A stretch of DNA of 64,000 nt, taken from the NCBI RefSeq assembly GCF_003205875.1, contig NZ_PUBZ01000093.1, forward strand, positions 1-64,000, read 5' to 3'. Of the stretch, positions 17,029-24,585 are shown one piece after another. This stretch comes from Herpetosiphon llansteffanensis (GTDB lineage: Bacteria > Chloroflexota > Chloroflexia > Chloroflexales > Herpetosiphonaceae). The position numbers and the translations under genes are program-made. Each line of letters opens with the position of its first letter. The first letter of the stretch is position 1. Under the pieces are notes generated by a model. That model was given only the letters and a program-made list of their open reading frames with translations. It did no database searches and had not been told where the DNA came from.

Positions 17029-18672
17029 GTGAAACGTCGGATTGTTATTATTTTGGCCCTGATCGGCCTCATGTTGGCCACATTTAGCCTTCCCCAGCAA
17101 GCAGTTCAAGCCCAAACCAATCAGTTGATGGCTGCACCAGCGCCACGGATTATTGCCGAGGTTAATGGGGCTGGCAAAGGTCGGGTTTGGGTTGGCGCTG
17201 TGCCCGCCAACAGCAGCAGCAAGCCAGTTTTGGTCTTTGTCCATGGCTTGCACGGCAAGGCTCCCAACTGGTGGGGCGAAACCATGTACCACGGCACGAA
17301 CGATATGTATGATAAGGCCTATGCCGCTGGTTATCGTACAGCCTTTGTCAGTATTGACGACGAAGTTGATGGCCCTTCATCAACAATTTGGACCAACGGC
17401 GCAACCCTCAATCGCCAATTAGACGTTATTTTAAGCCATTATGGGGTTAGTTCGGTTAACATTATCGCCCATAGCAAAGGTGGTGTCGATACCAATAGCG
17501 CCGTTATTCACTATGGCGCAAGCAGCAAAGTACAAAATATCGTCACCCTCAGCTCGCCGCATCGTGGCTCGCAACTGGCCGATTTGGCCAATAGCTGGTG
17601 GGCTGGTTGGCTGGCTTCGTTGCTTGGCCAACGCGATGATGGCACCTATTCAATGCAAACCTCGTATATGAACAACTTCCGCGCCCAAACCGATGGCAGC
17701 GCCAATTACAATAATGTGCGTTTCCACACCGCTGGCGGCACCAACCATGGCCCGTTCTTCTCGGCAATGTGGTTTGGTGGAGCCTACATCTCCGGCGATA
17801 ACGATGGAGTTGTGCAGGTTAGCAGCTCAATTCACCCACGTCAAACGACCCGCCTCTTCACCCGCAACTACGATCACGATAATATTCGCTTGGGCAGTGT
17901 GGTTTGGAGTTCAATCGAGCCAAGTGTGCGCGGTACGTTCCGCAGCAAAACTCTCGAAAATGCAAGCGCCAGCCCAGTTGCTGAGCAAGCAACCAGCATT
18001 GAAGCCAATAGCATTTTGCGCGGCGGTATGCTCGAAAGCGCCAGCCGCAGCGGAATTCGCTTCAATCTCGAAACTGGGGTCAAAACTGCGAGCTTTGATT
18101 TTGTCAGCAACAGCGCAGAGCTGGAAGTGACGTTTGTCGATAGCAAGGGCCAGCGGTTTGCTGCCAACAAACCAATGCTTGATGGCGAATTCTTCCGTGG
18201 TGCTTATCACTACAGCGCCGAAGTTGCTGCGCCTGCAAGCGGCACGTGGTCGGTGTTGGTCAGCGGTGGCAAAGCAGATACTGGCTATTTGTTCAATGCC
18301 ACGCTTGAAAGTAGCCTGAAAGTGCAACTTGACGCTGGCAACTTGTTGGCTCAACCCAACCAAAACTTGAGCTTCAAAGTCAATGCTGCCAATGCCCAAG
18401 GCTTGAGCATCAAGGCCCAATTGACTGGCACGCCACAAGGCACTGAATTGCACAGCGCAATGCCAACCAATCGCAGCCTCGCTGCGAAAGGTGTTGATCG
18501 CGCCAGCTTGAATGTCAGCAGCCCCCAAGGCTTCGGCTTGTATCAACTAGCGGTAACGGTAACGGGCACAACTGCCGATGGTAGCAGCTTCGAGCGCTCA
18601 ATTCCCTTGAATATTGGGGTTGTTGATAGTGCTGCGAAGAACACCGCCGATAGCTTGCCTGCTGGCCGCTAA
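17029..18672 (+). CDS. Secreted lipase/esterase-like alpha/beta hydrolase
   Basis: 547 residues. A signal peptide starts with MKRR, has a long hydrophobic core and ends near AVQAQ. The catalytic domain has an oxyanion-side FVHGLHG motif, a nucleophile elbow AHSKGG (Ser) and TLSSPHRGS, typical of lipases and PGAP1-like esterases; an Asp in ISGDNDGVV and a later His such as NYDHDN could complete the triad. Residues ~310-540 are strand-rich, with an extracellular Ig-like character. GTG at 17029 is chosen because AAAGGAG ends 6 bp before it and the resulting signal peptide is ideal; an ATG at 17005 is in frame but has no site before it. A hairpin follows the gene. The substrate is unknown. Confidence 0.82.
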   Translation: MKRRIVIILALIGLMLATFSLPQQAVQAQTNQLMAAPAPRIIAEVNGAGKGRVWVGAVPANSSSKPVLVFVHGLHGKAPNWWGETMYHGTNDMYDKAYAAGYRTAFVSIDDEVDGPSSTIWTNGATLNRQLDVILSHYGVSSVNIIAHSKGGVDTNSAVIHYGASSKVQNIVTLSSPHRGSQLADLANSWWAGWLASLLGQRDDGTYSMQTSYMNNFRAQTDGSANYNNVRFHTAGGTNHGPFFSAMWFGGAYISGDNDGVVQVSSSIHPRQTTRLFTRNYDHDNIRLGSVVWSSIEPSVRGTFRSKTLENASASPVAEQATSIEANSILRGGMLESASRSGIRFNLETGVKTASFDFVSNSAELEVTFVDSKGQRFAANKPMLDGEFFRGAYHYSAEVAAPASGTWSVLVSGGKADTGYLFNATLESSLKVQLDAGNLLAQPNQNLSFKVNAANAQGLSIKAQLTGTPQGTELHSAMPTNRSLAAKGVDRASLNVSSPQGFGLYQLAVTVTGTTADGSSFERSIPLNIGVVDSAAKNTADSLPAGR

Positions 18673-18696
18673 ACTGGCAAAAAACCAATGCTTTGG

Positions 18697-18727
18697 CCAA
18701 ACACCATCCTTTGTGGGTGGTGTTTGG
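18697..18727 (+). terminator. Hairpin after the lipase gene
   Basis: CCAAACACCA at 18697-18706 pairs with TGGTGTTTGG at 18718-18727. Only a short T-rich tail follows. Confidence 0.6.
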
Positions 18728-18802
18728 TCGTTTAGCTAGCCAATTTTTAGGCATAATCGTGTACAATACAAACAGATCTTAGCACCAGTTATGGAGGCGA
18801 AT

Positions 18803-19249
18803 GTGGATCGCCAAGAAGCTTTCGAGTTTTTAATCGAACACTACGAACAACCTCGCCATCGTGGCGAACTGGCCGATCCGGATGTGACCATGCCTGGTGG
18901 TAATCCTGGTTGCGGCGATGTCGTGACAATCTATCTCAAGGTCGATTCAGCCAACGATGCAATTCAAGATGTGGCATTTGTCGGCGAGGGCTGCACCATC
19001 AGCCAAGCTGCTGCCTCGATTTTGCTCGAACAAATGCAAGGCCAAAGCCTGACCGCAGTCGAAGGCTTGGATTTTAATTGGATGATCGATGAGCTAGGCC
19101 GTGAGGTTGTGCAATCGCGCCCACGCTGTGCAACCTTGGCCCTCGGCACGCTCAAAGCTGCGATCAAGAAATATCGCAACGATCAAATTCGGGCCGAGCT
19201 TGGCAACGACGCATCAGCCCAAACCCCACCTGAAACATTCTCAAATTAA
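18803..19249 (+). CDS. sufU: SufU-type iron-sulfur assembly protein
   Basis: 148 residues. SufU is a zinc-containing sulfur acceptor that receives persulfide from the cysteine desulfurase SufS in the SUF Fe-S pathway; NifU-type relatives act as scaffolds. The three ligand cysteines are visible in NPGCGD, GEGCTIS and RCATLAL. The family's HYEQPRHRG segment stands at the N-terminus. GTG at 18803 is chosen because ATGGAGG lies 5 bp before it; the in-frame ATG at 18791 has no binding site. A DUF59/SufT-like gene follows after 38 bp. No sufB, sufC, sufD or sufS is near, so the rest of the system must be elsewhere. Confidence 0.88.
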   Translation: MDRQEAFEFLIEHYEQPRHRGELADPDVTMPGGNPGCGDVVTIYLKVDSANDAIQDVAFVGEGCTISQAAASILLEQMQGQSLTAVEGLDFNWMIDELGREVVQSRPRCATLALGTLKAAIKKYRNDQIRAELGNDASAQTPPETFSN

Positions 19250-19287
19250 GCACATCTACGTGGTGTGAGCTATAGGAAGGAAATTCA

Positions 19288-19605
19288 ATGCTTAGTGATG
19301 ATATGGTTCGTTCAGCGCTCAAAAACGTGGTTGACCCAGAAATTGGGGTTAATATTGTCGATTTGGGCCTGATTTATAACGTCGATATTCGCGATGAAGG
19401 TCGCCAAATTGTCGTCGATATGACCCTGACCACGCCTGCTTGCCCAGCTGGCCCGCAAATTATCGACCAAGCGCATAAAGAGGTCAAAGCGCTCGAAGTG
19501 ATTCACCCAAGTTTGAACGATGTTAATATCAATTTGGTTTGGACTCCCTTCTGGAACCCAGAAATGATGAGCCAAGATGCCAAAGATGAATTAGGCTATT
19601 TCTAA
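19288..19605 (+). CDS. DUF59/MIP18-family Fe-S protein (SufT-like)
   Basis: 105 residues, the normal size for a lone DUF59 domain. Motifs are VVDPEIGVNIVDLGLIYNV near the N-terminus and TTPACPAGP with the conserved Cys. Relatives (SufT, PaaD N-terminus, human MIP18/CIAO2) help mature Fe-S proteins. AGGAAGG precedes the ATG. It follows sufU closely and ends just before a strong hairpin, so the two form a short Fe-S maturation operon. Confidence 0.85.
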   Translation: MLSDDMVRSALKNVVDPEIGVNIVDLGLIYNVDIRDEGRQIVVDMTLTTPACPAGPQIIDQAHKEVKALEVIHPSLNDVNINLVWTPFWNPEMMSQDAKDELGYF

Positions 19606-19618
19606 ATTGAAGTACGCG

Positions 19619-19660
19619 AAAACCCCGTTGTGCTGGCTAGCATGACGGGGTTTTGCTTTT
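19619..19660. terminator. Bidirectional rho-independent terminator
   Basis: AAAACCCCGT at 19619-19628 pairs with ACGGGGTTTT at 19645-19654, followed by GCTTTT. On the other strand the hairpin also ends in T residues, and it lies at the 3' end of the convergent Nudix gene, so it can serve both. Confidence 0.85.
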
Positions 19661-20090
19661 AACCAAGGCGTTGAGCGGCAACAGTTTCTACCAGCAAGCG
19701 GGTTTCAGGGTGAATCTCCAAGCCTGTTAAATCGTCAACTCCAAACCAGCCAATCGCCAGCGCATCGTCGCCAGCCTGCGACTCGCCACTAATCCACTCT
19801 GCTTGCATTTCCAACAAGACATAATGATATTGAATGCGCTCGCTTTGGTCGCGATGAATCACATCGACGGCAGTAATAAAACTTGGTGTGCTGATTTCAA
19901 CAGCACACTCTTCGCGAATTTCGCGCCGTGCAGCAGCCTCGACCGTTTCGCCAAGCTCGATTGCCCCACCTGGCACACTCCACTGACCAGCTAGTGGCTC
20001 CTTTGAGCGCTTCACCAACAGCACCCGTTGTTCGTGCCAAACCATCACCGAAACCCCAATTAACGGTTGGCTAGGATAGATCCGCGACAT
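19659..20090 (-). CDS. Nudix hydrolase
   Basis: 143 residues, one Nudix domain. The Nudix box reads G-AIELG-E-TVEAAAR-REIREE, with the Mg-binding REIREE intact; the glycine of the consensus EExG is replaced (EECAVE). The preceding VKRSKEPLAGQWSVPGG is typical of ADP-ribose/NTP-type members. It hydrolyses a nucleoside diphosphate linked to another group; the substrate cannot be told. ATG at 20090 is preferred over an adjacent in-frame TTG because GAGGAG stands 5 bp before it. A decayed copy of its first 21 codons lies at 21280-21342. Confidence 0.88.
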   Translation of the reverse strand: MSRIYPSQPLIGVSVMVWHEQRVLLVKRSKEPLAGQWSVPGGAIELGETVEAAARREIREECAVEISTPSFITAVDVIHRDQSERIQYHYVLLEMQAEWISGESQAGDDALAIGWFGVDDLTGLEIHPETRLLVETVAAQRLG

Positions 20091-20256
20091 CAATGCTCCT
20101 CAATGACAAGGTTAATCAGCTTTGATTATGCCATACCTTGCTGTTGATTGATGTTTTGTCTATAAAAATAGTCTGCAATAGAGAATTATAAATGTCAATT
20201 TCAGATTGTGCTTTTTTGGTATGATGCAGGCTACATAGCATACGAGGAAGGCTTTT

Positions 20257-21210
20257 ATGACCCAACCAACGATTAATGTTCGGCGAATTGCGTGGATTAG
20301 CTCGGTTCTTATTGCAGGAACGCTGGTAATTGCATCGTTCTTTATCTCGATGTTTGGTGAAGATCTGCATAAATACTATATGCCATTTGCCAAAGGTTGT
20401 GATACATGTGGATTTAATCCCTATTATGCGCGTTGGTTTTTTGTTCCATTAATGATCTTGCCCAATAACGAATGGGCTATGCCTTTGTGGAGCATGATGG
20501 TCTTTGCGGGCATGTTTTGGTTGATTTATAGGCTCGATATAAATCCACTGGTAATTATCGCCTTTCCAATGCTTGGTCAATATTCACTGGGTCAAGTTGA
20601 TATTTTCTTATGCATTGGTTTCTATCTGATGCTTAAATCGAAAAATCCATGGGTTCAAGGGCTGGGAATTTGCTTTTTGGCGATTAAGCCACAGGTTACT
20701 GCGTTGGTGATCGTAGGCTTTCTGATTGGTCAAAAATGGTCGCAACTCTGGAAAATAGTTATTCCGCCAGCAATGATGCTATTATTAAGTTTTTTGGTCT
20801 TTGGCATCGACTGGCCAGTGCGCTGGTTGAGCAATACCCAAGCATTGCCACCGCACGTCTGGCGTTTGGCAGCAGGCGATACCTGGCGCTTTGCTTTGCC
20901 TTTTATCTGGATTCCGTTCTTGTTTGAAGATCGTGAGCGGCGGATGCTGCTCAGTATTCTGATGATGGCGCTGGCCTCGCCTGTGTTTGGCACCTATAGC
21001 TATATCGTGTTTATTTTGTTTTATCCTAAGTGGTGGACGATTGTGCTTTCGTATGTGTGGGTCGTGTTTACCCCGATTGAACCAGATTTTGCCATTCGGT
21101 TTGCCTGGATTTTGCCCTTGGTGATGATTATTCATATTTGCTATACCAATTGGGATGAAAGTTGGTGGATGCGGCGGCGGGCCAAATTGGCTAATCAAAC
21201 GCTGGCGTAA
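20257..21210 (+). CDS. GT87/DUF2029-like membrane protein, tandem copy A
   Basis: 317 residues with about nine membrane helices. It resembles a shortened DUF2029 (GT87) mannosyltransferase: an outer loop with CDTCGFNPYYARWFFVP, then GQVDIFLC and AIKPQ, the latter like the LKPQ segment of GT87 proteins. The full-length family is usually nearer 400 residues, so catalytic activity is uncertain. ACGAGGAAGG precedes the ATG. Copy B starts 1171 bp downstream, has the same length and no indels, and two blocks are nearly identical in DNA (20626-20780 and 21103-21191) while the 5' third is strongly diverged. A hairpin follows. Confidence 0.65.
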   Translation: MTQPTINVRRIAWISSVLIAGTLVIASFFISMFGEDLHKYYMPFAKGCDTCGFNPYYARWFFVPLMILPNNEWAMPLWSMMVFAGMFWLIYRLDINPLVIIAFPMLGQYSLGQVDIFLCIGFYLMLKSKNPWVQGLGICFLAIKPQVTALVIVGFLIGQKWSQLWKIVIPPAMMLLLSFLVFGIDWPVRWLSNTQALPPHVWRLAAGDTWRFALPFIWIPFLFEDRERRMLLSILMMALASPVFGTYSYIVFILFYPKWWTIVLSYVWVVFTPIEPDFAIRFAWILPLVMIIHICYTNWDESWWMRRRAKLANQTLA

Positions 21211-21216
21211 CCACAG

Positions 21217-21250
21217 AGCAGCAGTTAATCACGAGCGATTAATTGCTGCT
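21217..21250 (+). terminator. Hairpin after copy A
   Basis: AGCAGCAGTTAATC at 21217-21230 pairs with GATTAATTGCTGCT at 21237-21250 with one G-T pair. There is no long T run. The same hairpin follows copy B. Confidence 0.6.
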
Positions 21251-21279
21251 GGTTGGATTTGCATGGTTTAAGCGGCGGA

Positions 21280-21342
21280 TTGTTCGTGCGAAACCATCTC
21301 CGAAACCCTAATTAATGGTTGGCTATGATATATTCGCGCCAT
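21280..21342 (-). pseudogene. Remnant of the Nudix gene 5' end
   Basis: Read on the minus strand from ATG 21342, the 21 codons match the first 21 codons of the intact Nudix gene (20090 down to 20028) at 16 positions, including MxRIY and SQPLI. The frame then leaves the family. The upstream DNA toward copy B also resembles the Nudix/copy A gap, lacking about 80 bp. The remnant marks the boundary of the tandem duplication. Confidence 0.85.
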
Positions 21343-21427
21343 TAATTTGCCTCAACGCCAAAGTTAATTTGGTTGGGATATTTTTTGGTATTATGTACAC
21401 GCCTTACTTTAAGAGAGGAATGATCAT

Positions 21428-22381
21428 ATGGCATCACAAACAATTGACATTAAACGAGTGTCATGGATTGCATCAATTATAATTGCATGCATGCTAACAA
21501 TCGTCTCATTTTATATACCTCGATATGGTCAAGATTTGCGCGAATTTTATATACCTTTTGCTCAAGGTTGTAATGATTGTGGATTTAATCCTTATTATTC
21601 ACGTTGGTTTTTTGTTCCCTTATCGATTATTCCAAACAATGAATTTGCAATGCCAATTTGGAGCTTTATGGTATTTTGCATGATGTTTTGGTTGATTTAC
21701 AAGATGGAAGTTACACCATTAGTAATTATGTCATTCTCGATGATTGCTCAATATTCTTTAGGTCAAGTTGATATTTTTCTATGCATTGGTTTGTACCTGA
21801 TGCTTAAATCGAAAAATCCATGGGTTCAAGGGCTGGGAATTTGCTTTTTGGCGATTAAGCCACAGGTTACTGCGTTGGTGATCGTAGGTTTTCTGATTGG
21901 TCAAAAATGGTCGCAACTCTGGAAAATAGTTATTCCGCCAGCAATGATGCTGCTACTTAGCTTTTTGGTTTTTGGGATCGATTGGCCAGTTCGTTGGTTG
22001 ACCAATGCTCAAACCTTGCCACTTCATGTATGGCGTTTAGCATCAAGCGATACCTGGCCCTTTGCCTTACCCTTTATCTGGATTCCGTTCTTGTTTGAGG
22101 ATCGTGAGCGCCGCGTTCTATTGAGCATTTTGATGATGGCGCTGGTCTCGCCTGCATTTGGTACCTATACCTATATTGTGTTTATTTTGTTTTATCCAAA
22201 GTGGTGGACGATCGTGCTTTCGTATGCTTGGCTTGTCTTTCTGCCGTTTGATACGCTTTATACGCTTCGTTGGGCCTGGATTTTGCCCTTGGTGATGATT
22301 ATTCATATTTGCTATACCAATTGGGATGAAAGTTGGTGGATGCGGCGGCGGGCCAAATTGGCCAATCAAACGCTGGCTTAA
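21428..22381 (+). CDS. GT87/DUF2029-like membrane protein, tandem copy B
   Basis: 317 residues, a paralogue of copy A with the same helices and the CNDCGFNPYYSRWFF outer loop. The first ~370 bp are more AT-rich than copy A and diverged at many third positions, whereas the middle block (21797-21951) is nearly identical to copy A, as is the 3' block (22274-22362). AGAGAGGAATGATCAT precedes the ATG. A hairpin follows. Function is unknown; membrane sugar transfer is inferred from family resemblance only. Confidence 0.65.
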   Translation: MASQTIDIKRVSWIASIIIACMLTIVSFYIPRYGQDLREFYIPFAQGCNDCGFNPYYSRWFFVPLSIIPNNEFAMPIWSFMVFCMMFWLIYKMEVTPLVIMSFSMIAQYSLGQVDIFLCIGLYLMLKSKNPWVQGLGICFLAIKPQVTALVIVGFLIGQKWSQLWKIVIPPAMMLLLSFLVFGIDWPVRWLTNAQTLPLHVWRLASSDTWPFALPFIWIPFLFEDRERRVLLSILMMALVSPAFGTYTYIVFILFYPKWWTIVLSYAWLVFLPFDTLYTLRWAWILPLVMIIHICYTNWDESWWMRRRAKLANQTLA

Positions 22382-22388
22382 CCACAGC

Positions 22389-22420
22389 GCAGCAGTTAAT
22401 CGCTCGTGATTAACTGCTGC
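22389..22420 (+). terminator. Hairpin after copy B
   Basis: GCAGCAGTTAATC at 22389-22401 pairs perfectly with GATTAACTGCTGC at 22408-22420. It is the counterpart of the hairpin after copy A. Confidence 0.6.
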
Positions 22421-22437
22421 TCATTGGATTTGCGTGG

Positions 22438-23445
22438 TTATGCGGTGGCGACAACCTCGTTTTGCTGGGCGCGGCTGCGTTCTTGATACAGTTTGTAGGC
22501 GGTATAGCCTGCATCGACAATCACAAAAAATGCTGTGAAAGTGAGGCCATAGTAGAAGGCACTCATGCCAATTGCCATATTGTTCTCGCGAATCATGGTG
22601 CCGAGCTTGCTTAGCTCAATCAACGAATTAGGATAACCAGCATTCACTAGCCATGCGGAATGGCCTTGAATCAGCAAGAACAGCACGATGATGCTCAAGC
22701 CGCTGGCTGCGAGCGAGGCAATTCTGGTGCTTGTTTGCCAAACGCCACGCCACAACACCACCAAATCGACCACAATATTGACAATGCTAGCAACCACAAC
22801 CAAGGCAAAGTATTGGCTAATGACCGGATTTTCAAAGAAGCCTTGGCCACTGAACCAGCGGAAGCCACCTTCAGCCTGAAATTGCATCAGCCAGCCGAGC
22901 AAAATGACTTGGGCTGCAATCCCAAATAATTGCGAGCCACGGCCAACTTTCTCGCTGGCTGGGGTAATCGCTGGCAATTTGCGCGGGTCAAAGGGCTTTT
23001 TCGGTTCAAACTCGGTGTCAACTTCGAGCTGTTGCAAGCCCCAAAAAATCGCGACGATCAGCCCAAAGGTAGCAGGCAGATTGCCAATCACTCCCCAGAT
23101 TGTATTAATGATATTGAGCCGCTGATTGCCGAGCGAGCCAAGCAGCGCCAAGCCAAGTTGGGTCGCGATCATAATGCTAAACACCAGCAATACGACCGAG
23201 CGAAACTGGGGAAACAGCGCTGGGCTAATTAAATATTGGCGGTTATTACCATAGGCGGCAGCAACCTTGGCTGGCTCGCCCAGCGCTTGCAAGGCGGCGA
23301 CCACTGCTGCTTGATCGTCGAGCGCTTGATCGTTGCGCTCAAGGCTATCGTAAATCGACGAGCGTAATTCAGCCAAAATATCGTTGCGCTGTTTGGCTGG
23401 TAAATAATTGCTAACTGCGCCAAGGTATCGTTCAATCAAGTCCAC
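22438..23445 (-). CDS. HAAS-domain membrane protein, partner of PadR
   Basis: 335 residues. An N-terminal HAAS/DUF1700-like helical domain (DLIERYLGAVSNYLP, then a LRSSIYDSLE segment and LQALGEPAKVAAAYG) is followed by about six membrane helices. Such proteins are typically encoded with PadR regulators and are thought to sense envelope state. GTG at 23445 is chosen: AAGGAG, inside the end of padR, lies 6 bp upstream, and GTG follows the padR stop TAA by one base. Two ATGs at 23463 and 23460 are in frame but have that site downstream of them. It is cotranscribed with padR. Confidence 0.75.
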   Translation of the reverse strand: MDLIERYLGAVSNYLPAKQRNDILAELRSSIYDSLERNDQALDDQAAVVAALQALGEPAKVAAAYGNNRQYLISPALFPQFRSVVLLVFSIMIATQLGLALLGSLGNQRLNIINTIWGVIGNLPATFGLIVAIFWGLQQLEVDTEFEPKKPFDPRKLPAITPASEKVGRGSQLFGIAAQVILLGWLMQFQAEGGFRWFSGQGFFENPVISQYFALVVVASIVNIVVDLVVLWRGVWQTSTRIASLAASGLSIIVLFLLIQGHSAWLVNAGYPNSLIELSKLGTMIRENNMAIGMSAFYYGLTFTAFFVIVDAGYTAYKLYQERSRAQQNEVVATA

Positions 23446-23446
23446 C

Positions 23447-23800
23447 TTAAACTCCTTCATCATTCAAGAGGCGCTGCATAACTTCGGCCAAGCTTTGCCA
23501 ATCGTGGCTGAGTTGGGCCAGAATCGTGCGACCTGCCTCGTTAATCACATAGTAGCGGCGTGGCCGAGAGCCTTCGACATTCCACATGCTATCCAAAAAG
23601 CCTTGGCTTTCTAAGCGGCGCAAAAGCGGATACAGCGTGCCTTGGTCGATGTTAAAGCCTCGTTCAGCCAAGCGATCAATCAGCGAGTAGCCATATTGGG
23701 GCGTTTGCAGCTGGCTTAGCGCCGCCAAAATCACCACTCCCCGCCGTAATTCTTGGGATAACTTTTCGTATCCCTCTTGTTCTGTTGCTTGTATTATCAT
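23447..23800 (-). CDS. PadR-family transcriptional regulator
   Basis: 117 residues, winged-helix PadR (small subfamily). The signature is YGYSLIDRLAERGFNIDQGTLYPLLRRLESQGFL, covering helix 2 to helix 3, followed by the wing RPRRYYVINEAGR. These proteins repress by binding short palindromes, often their own promoter. The ATG at 23800 is only 7 bp downstream of a TATTAT box and has no Shine-Dalgarno sequence, so the mRNA is probably leaderless. It precedes the HAAS membrane protein by one base. Confidence 0.92.
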   Translation of the reverse strand: MIIQATEQEGYEKLSQELRRGVVILAALSQLQTPQYGYSLIDRLAERGFNIDQGTLYPLLRRLESQGFLDSMWNVEGSRPRRYYVINEAGRTILAQLSHDWQSLAEVMQRLLNDEGV

Positions 23801-23807
23801 GTTTTTT

Positions 23808-23837
23808 ATAATACTGTGTAATGCACAGTATTGTCAA
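23808..23837 (-). promoter_or_regulatory. padR promoter with embedded operator palindrome
   Basis: On the minus strand TTGACA (23837-23832) and TATTAT (23813-23808) are 18 bp apart. The spacer is filled by ATACTGTG-N5-CACAGTAT (23811-23831), a near-perfect palindrome and the expected form of a PadR operator. Autoregulation is inferred. Confidence 0.8.
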
Positions 23838-23942
23838 TAGGTAAATATAGCGAAATTCTGGTTATTTTGGAGAAGTGAACTATTGCGAGCAAAGCGCAGG
23901 TATAGTTAAGCAAATAATTGTTGATTAGCGGGAGTTTGGGCT

Positions 23943-24497
23943 ATGGGGTTTAAGCCAATTAAGGTTGATCGCAAACTTGTCTATGAGAACTTATGGTTTA
24001 GTACTTGGAATAGTGGTATTGAGCATTTGTCAGAATGGCTACCCATGGACGACGTGGCAAATCAGGTGCGATTTATTGAAACCTATGCAAAACCATATTT
24101 CGAACCAGCCCGCCATCCGGATCACATTCGTTCCCAATATTGGATGAAAGAATCGCTTCGCTATTGCTTGAATAGCTATGATGAACAGATGAGCCATGAA
24201 TTTTATAGTGCATGGGATTCAATGCAAATCCAGTTTGACCGACCGAGTGATGTTCATGCTTTTTTGCTGCGCGTTTGGCAAATCCTTTTCCCCGCTGAGC
24301 CATGGGAAATCGATGATCTTAGCTTTTATCTCGATATTAGCGAGCAAGCACAACCGAAAAGTAAAGGATCGGCGCAACCAGCCGTTGATCCGCTGGCTAC
24401 GCCGCACCCACCGCGCCGCCGCAAACGCCACGAGGTGACTGAGCTACGCTATTTGTATGATGATCCCTATAGCGAAGATTATTATGCAGAGCCCTAG
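23943..24497 (+). CDS. Hypothetical protein, 184 aa
   Basis: I do not recognise this family. It is soluble, rich in aromatic residues (ENLWFSTWNSG, QYWMKESLRYCLN, FYSAWDSMQ) and mostly helical. The tail has a Pro/Arg-rich hinge (HPPRRRKRHE) and ends in a Tyr/Asp-rich run (YLYDDPYSEDYY). The first 130 residues may form one domain. The ATG follows GGGAGTTTGGGCT. It diverges from padR across 142 bp. Confidence 0.6.
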   Translation: MGFKPIKVDRKLVYENLWFSTWNSGIEHLSEWLPMDDVANQVRFIETYAKPYFEPARHPDHIRSQYWMKESLRYCLNSYDEQMSHEFYSAWDSMQIQFDRPSDVHAFLLRVWQILFPAEPWEIDDLSFYLDISEQAQPKSKGSAQPAVDPLATPHPPRRRKRHEVTELRYLYDDPYSEDYYAEP

Positions 24498-24521
24498 CCG
24501 CAATCCACATCCTAAAATTAC

Positions 24522-24559
24522 TTGATAATATACGTATATTGATGTAATATACGTATATT
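24522..24559 (+). promoter_or_regulatory. Promoter with two copies of a 14-bp palindrome
   Basis: TTGATA at 24522-24527 and TAATAT at 24545-24550 are 17 bp apart. AATATACGTATATT, a perfect palindrome, occurs at 24527-24540 and again at 24546-24559, covering the spacer and the -10 box. This suggests cooperative binding by a repressor, perhaps the product of the next gene. Confidence 0.7.
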
Positions 24560-24585
24560 GAAACATAGTTTAGTAAGGATTGGTT

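Noticed and set aside
21428-22381. Assembly error producing a false duplicate
   Set aside because: The copies differ too much in the 5' third and 3' flanks, and a decayed Nudix fragment lies between them, which argues for an old genuine duplication.
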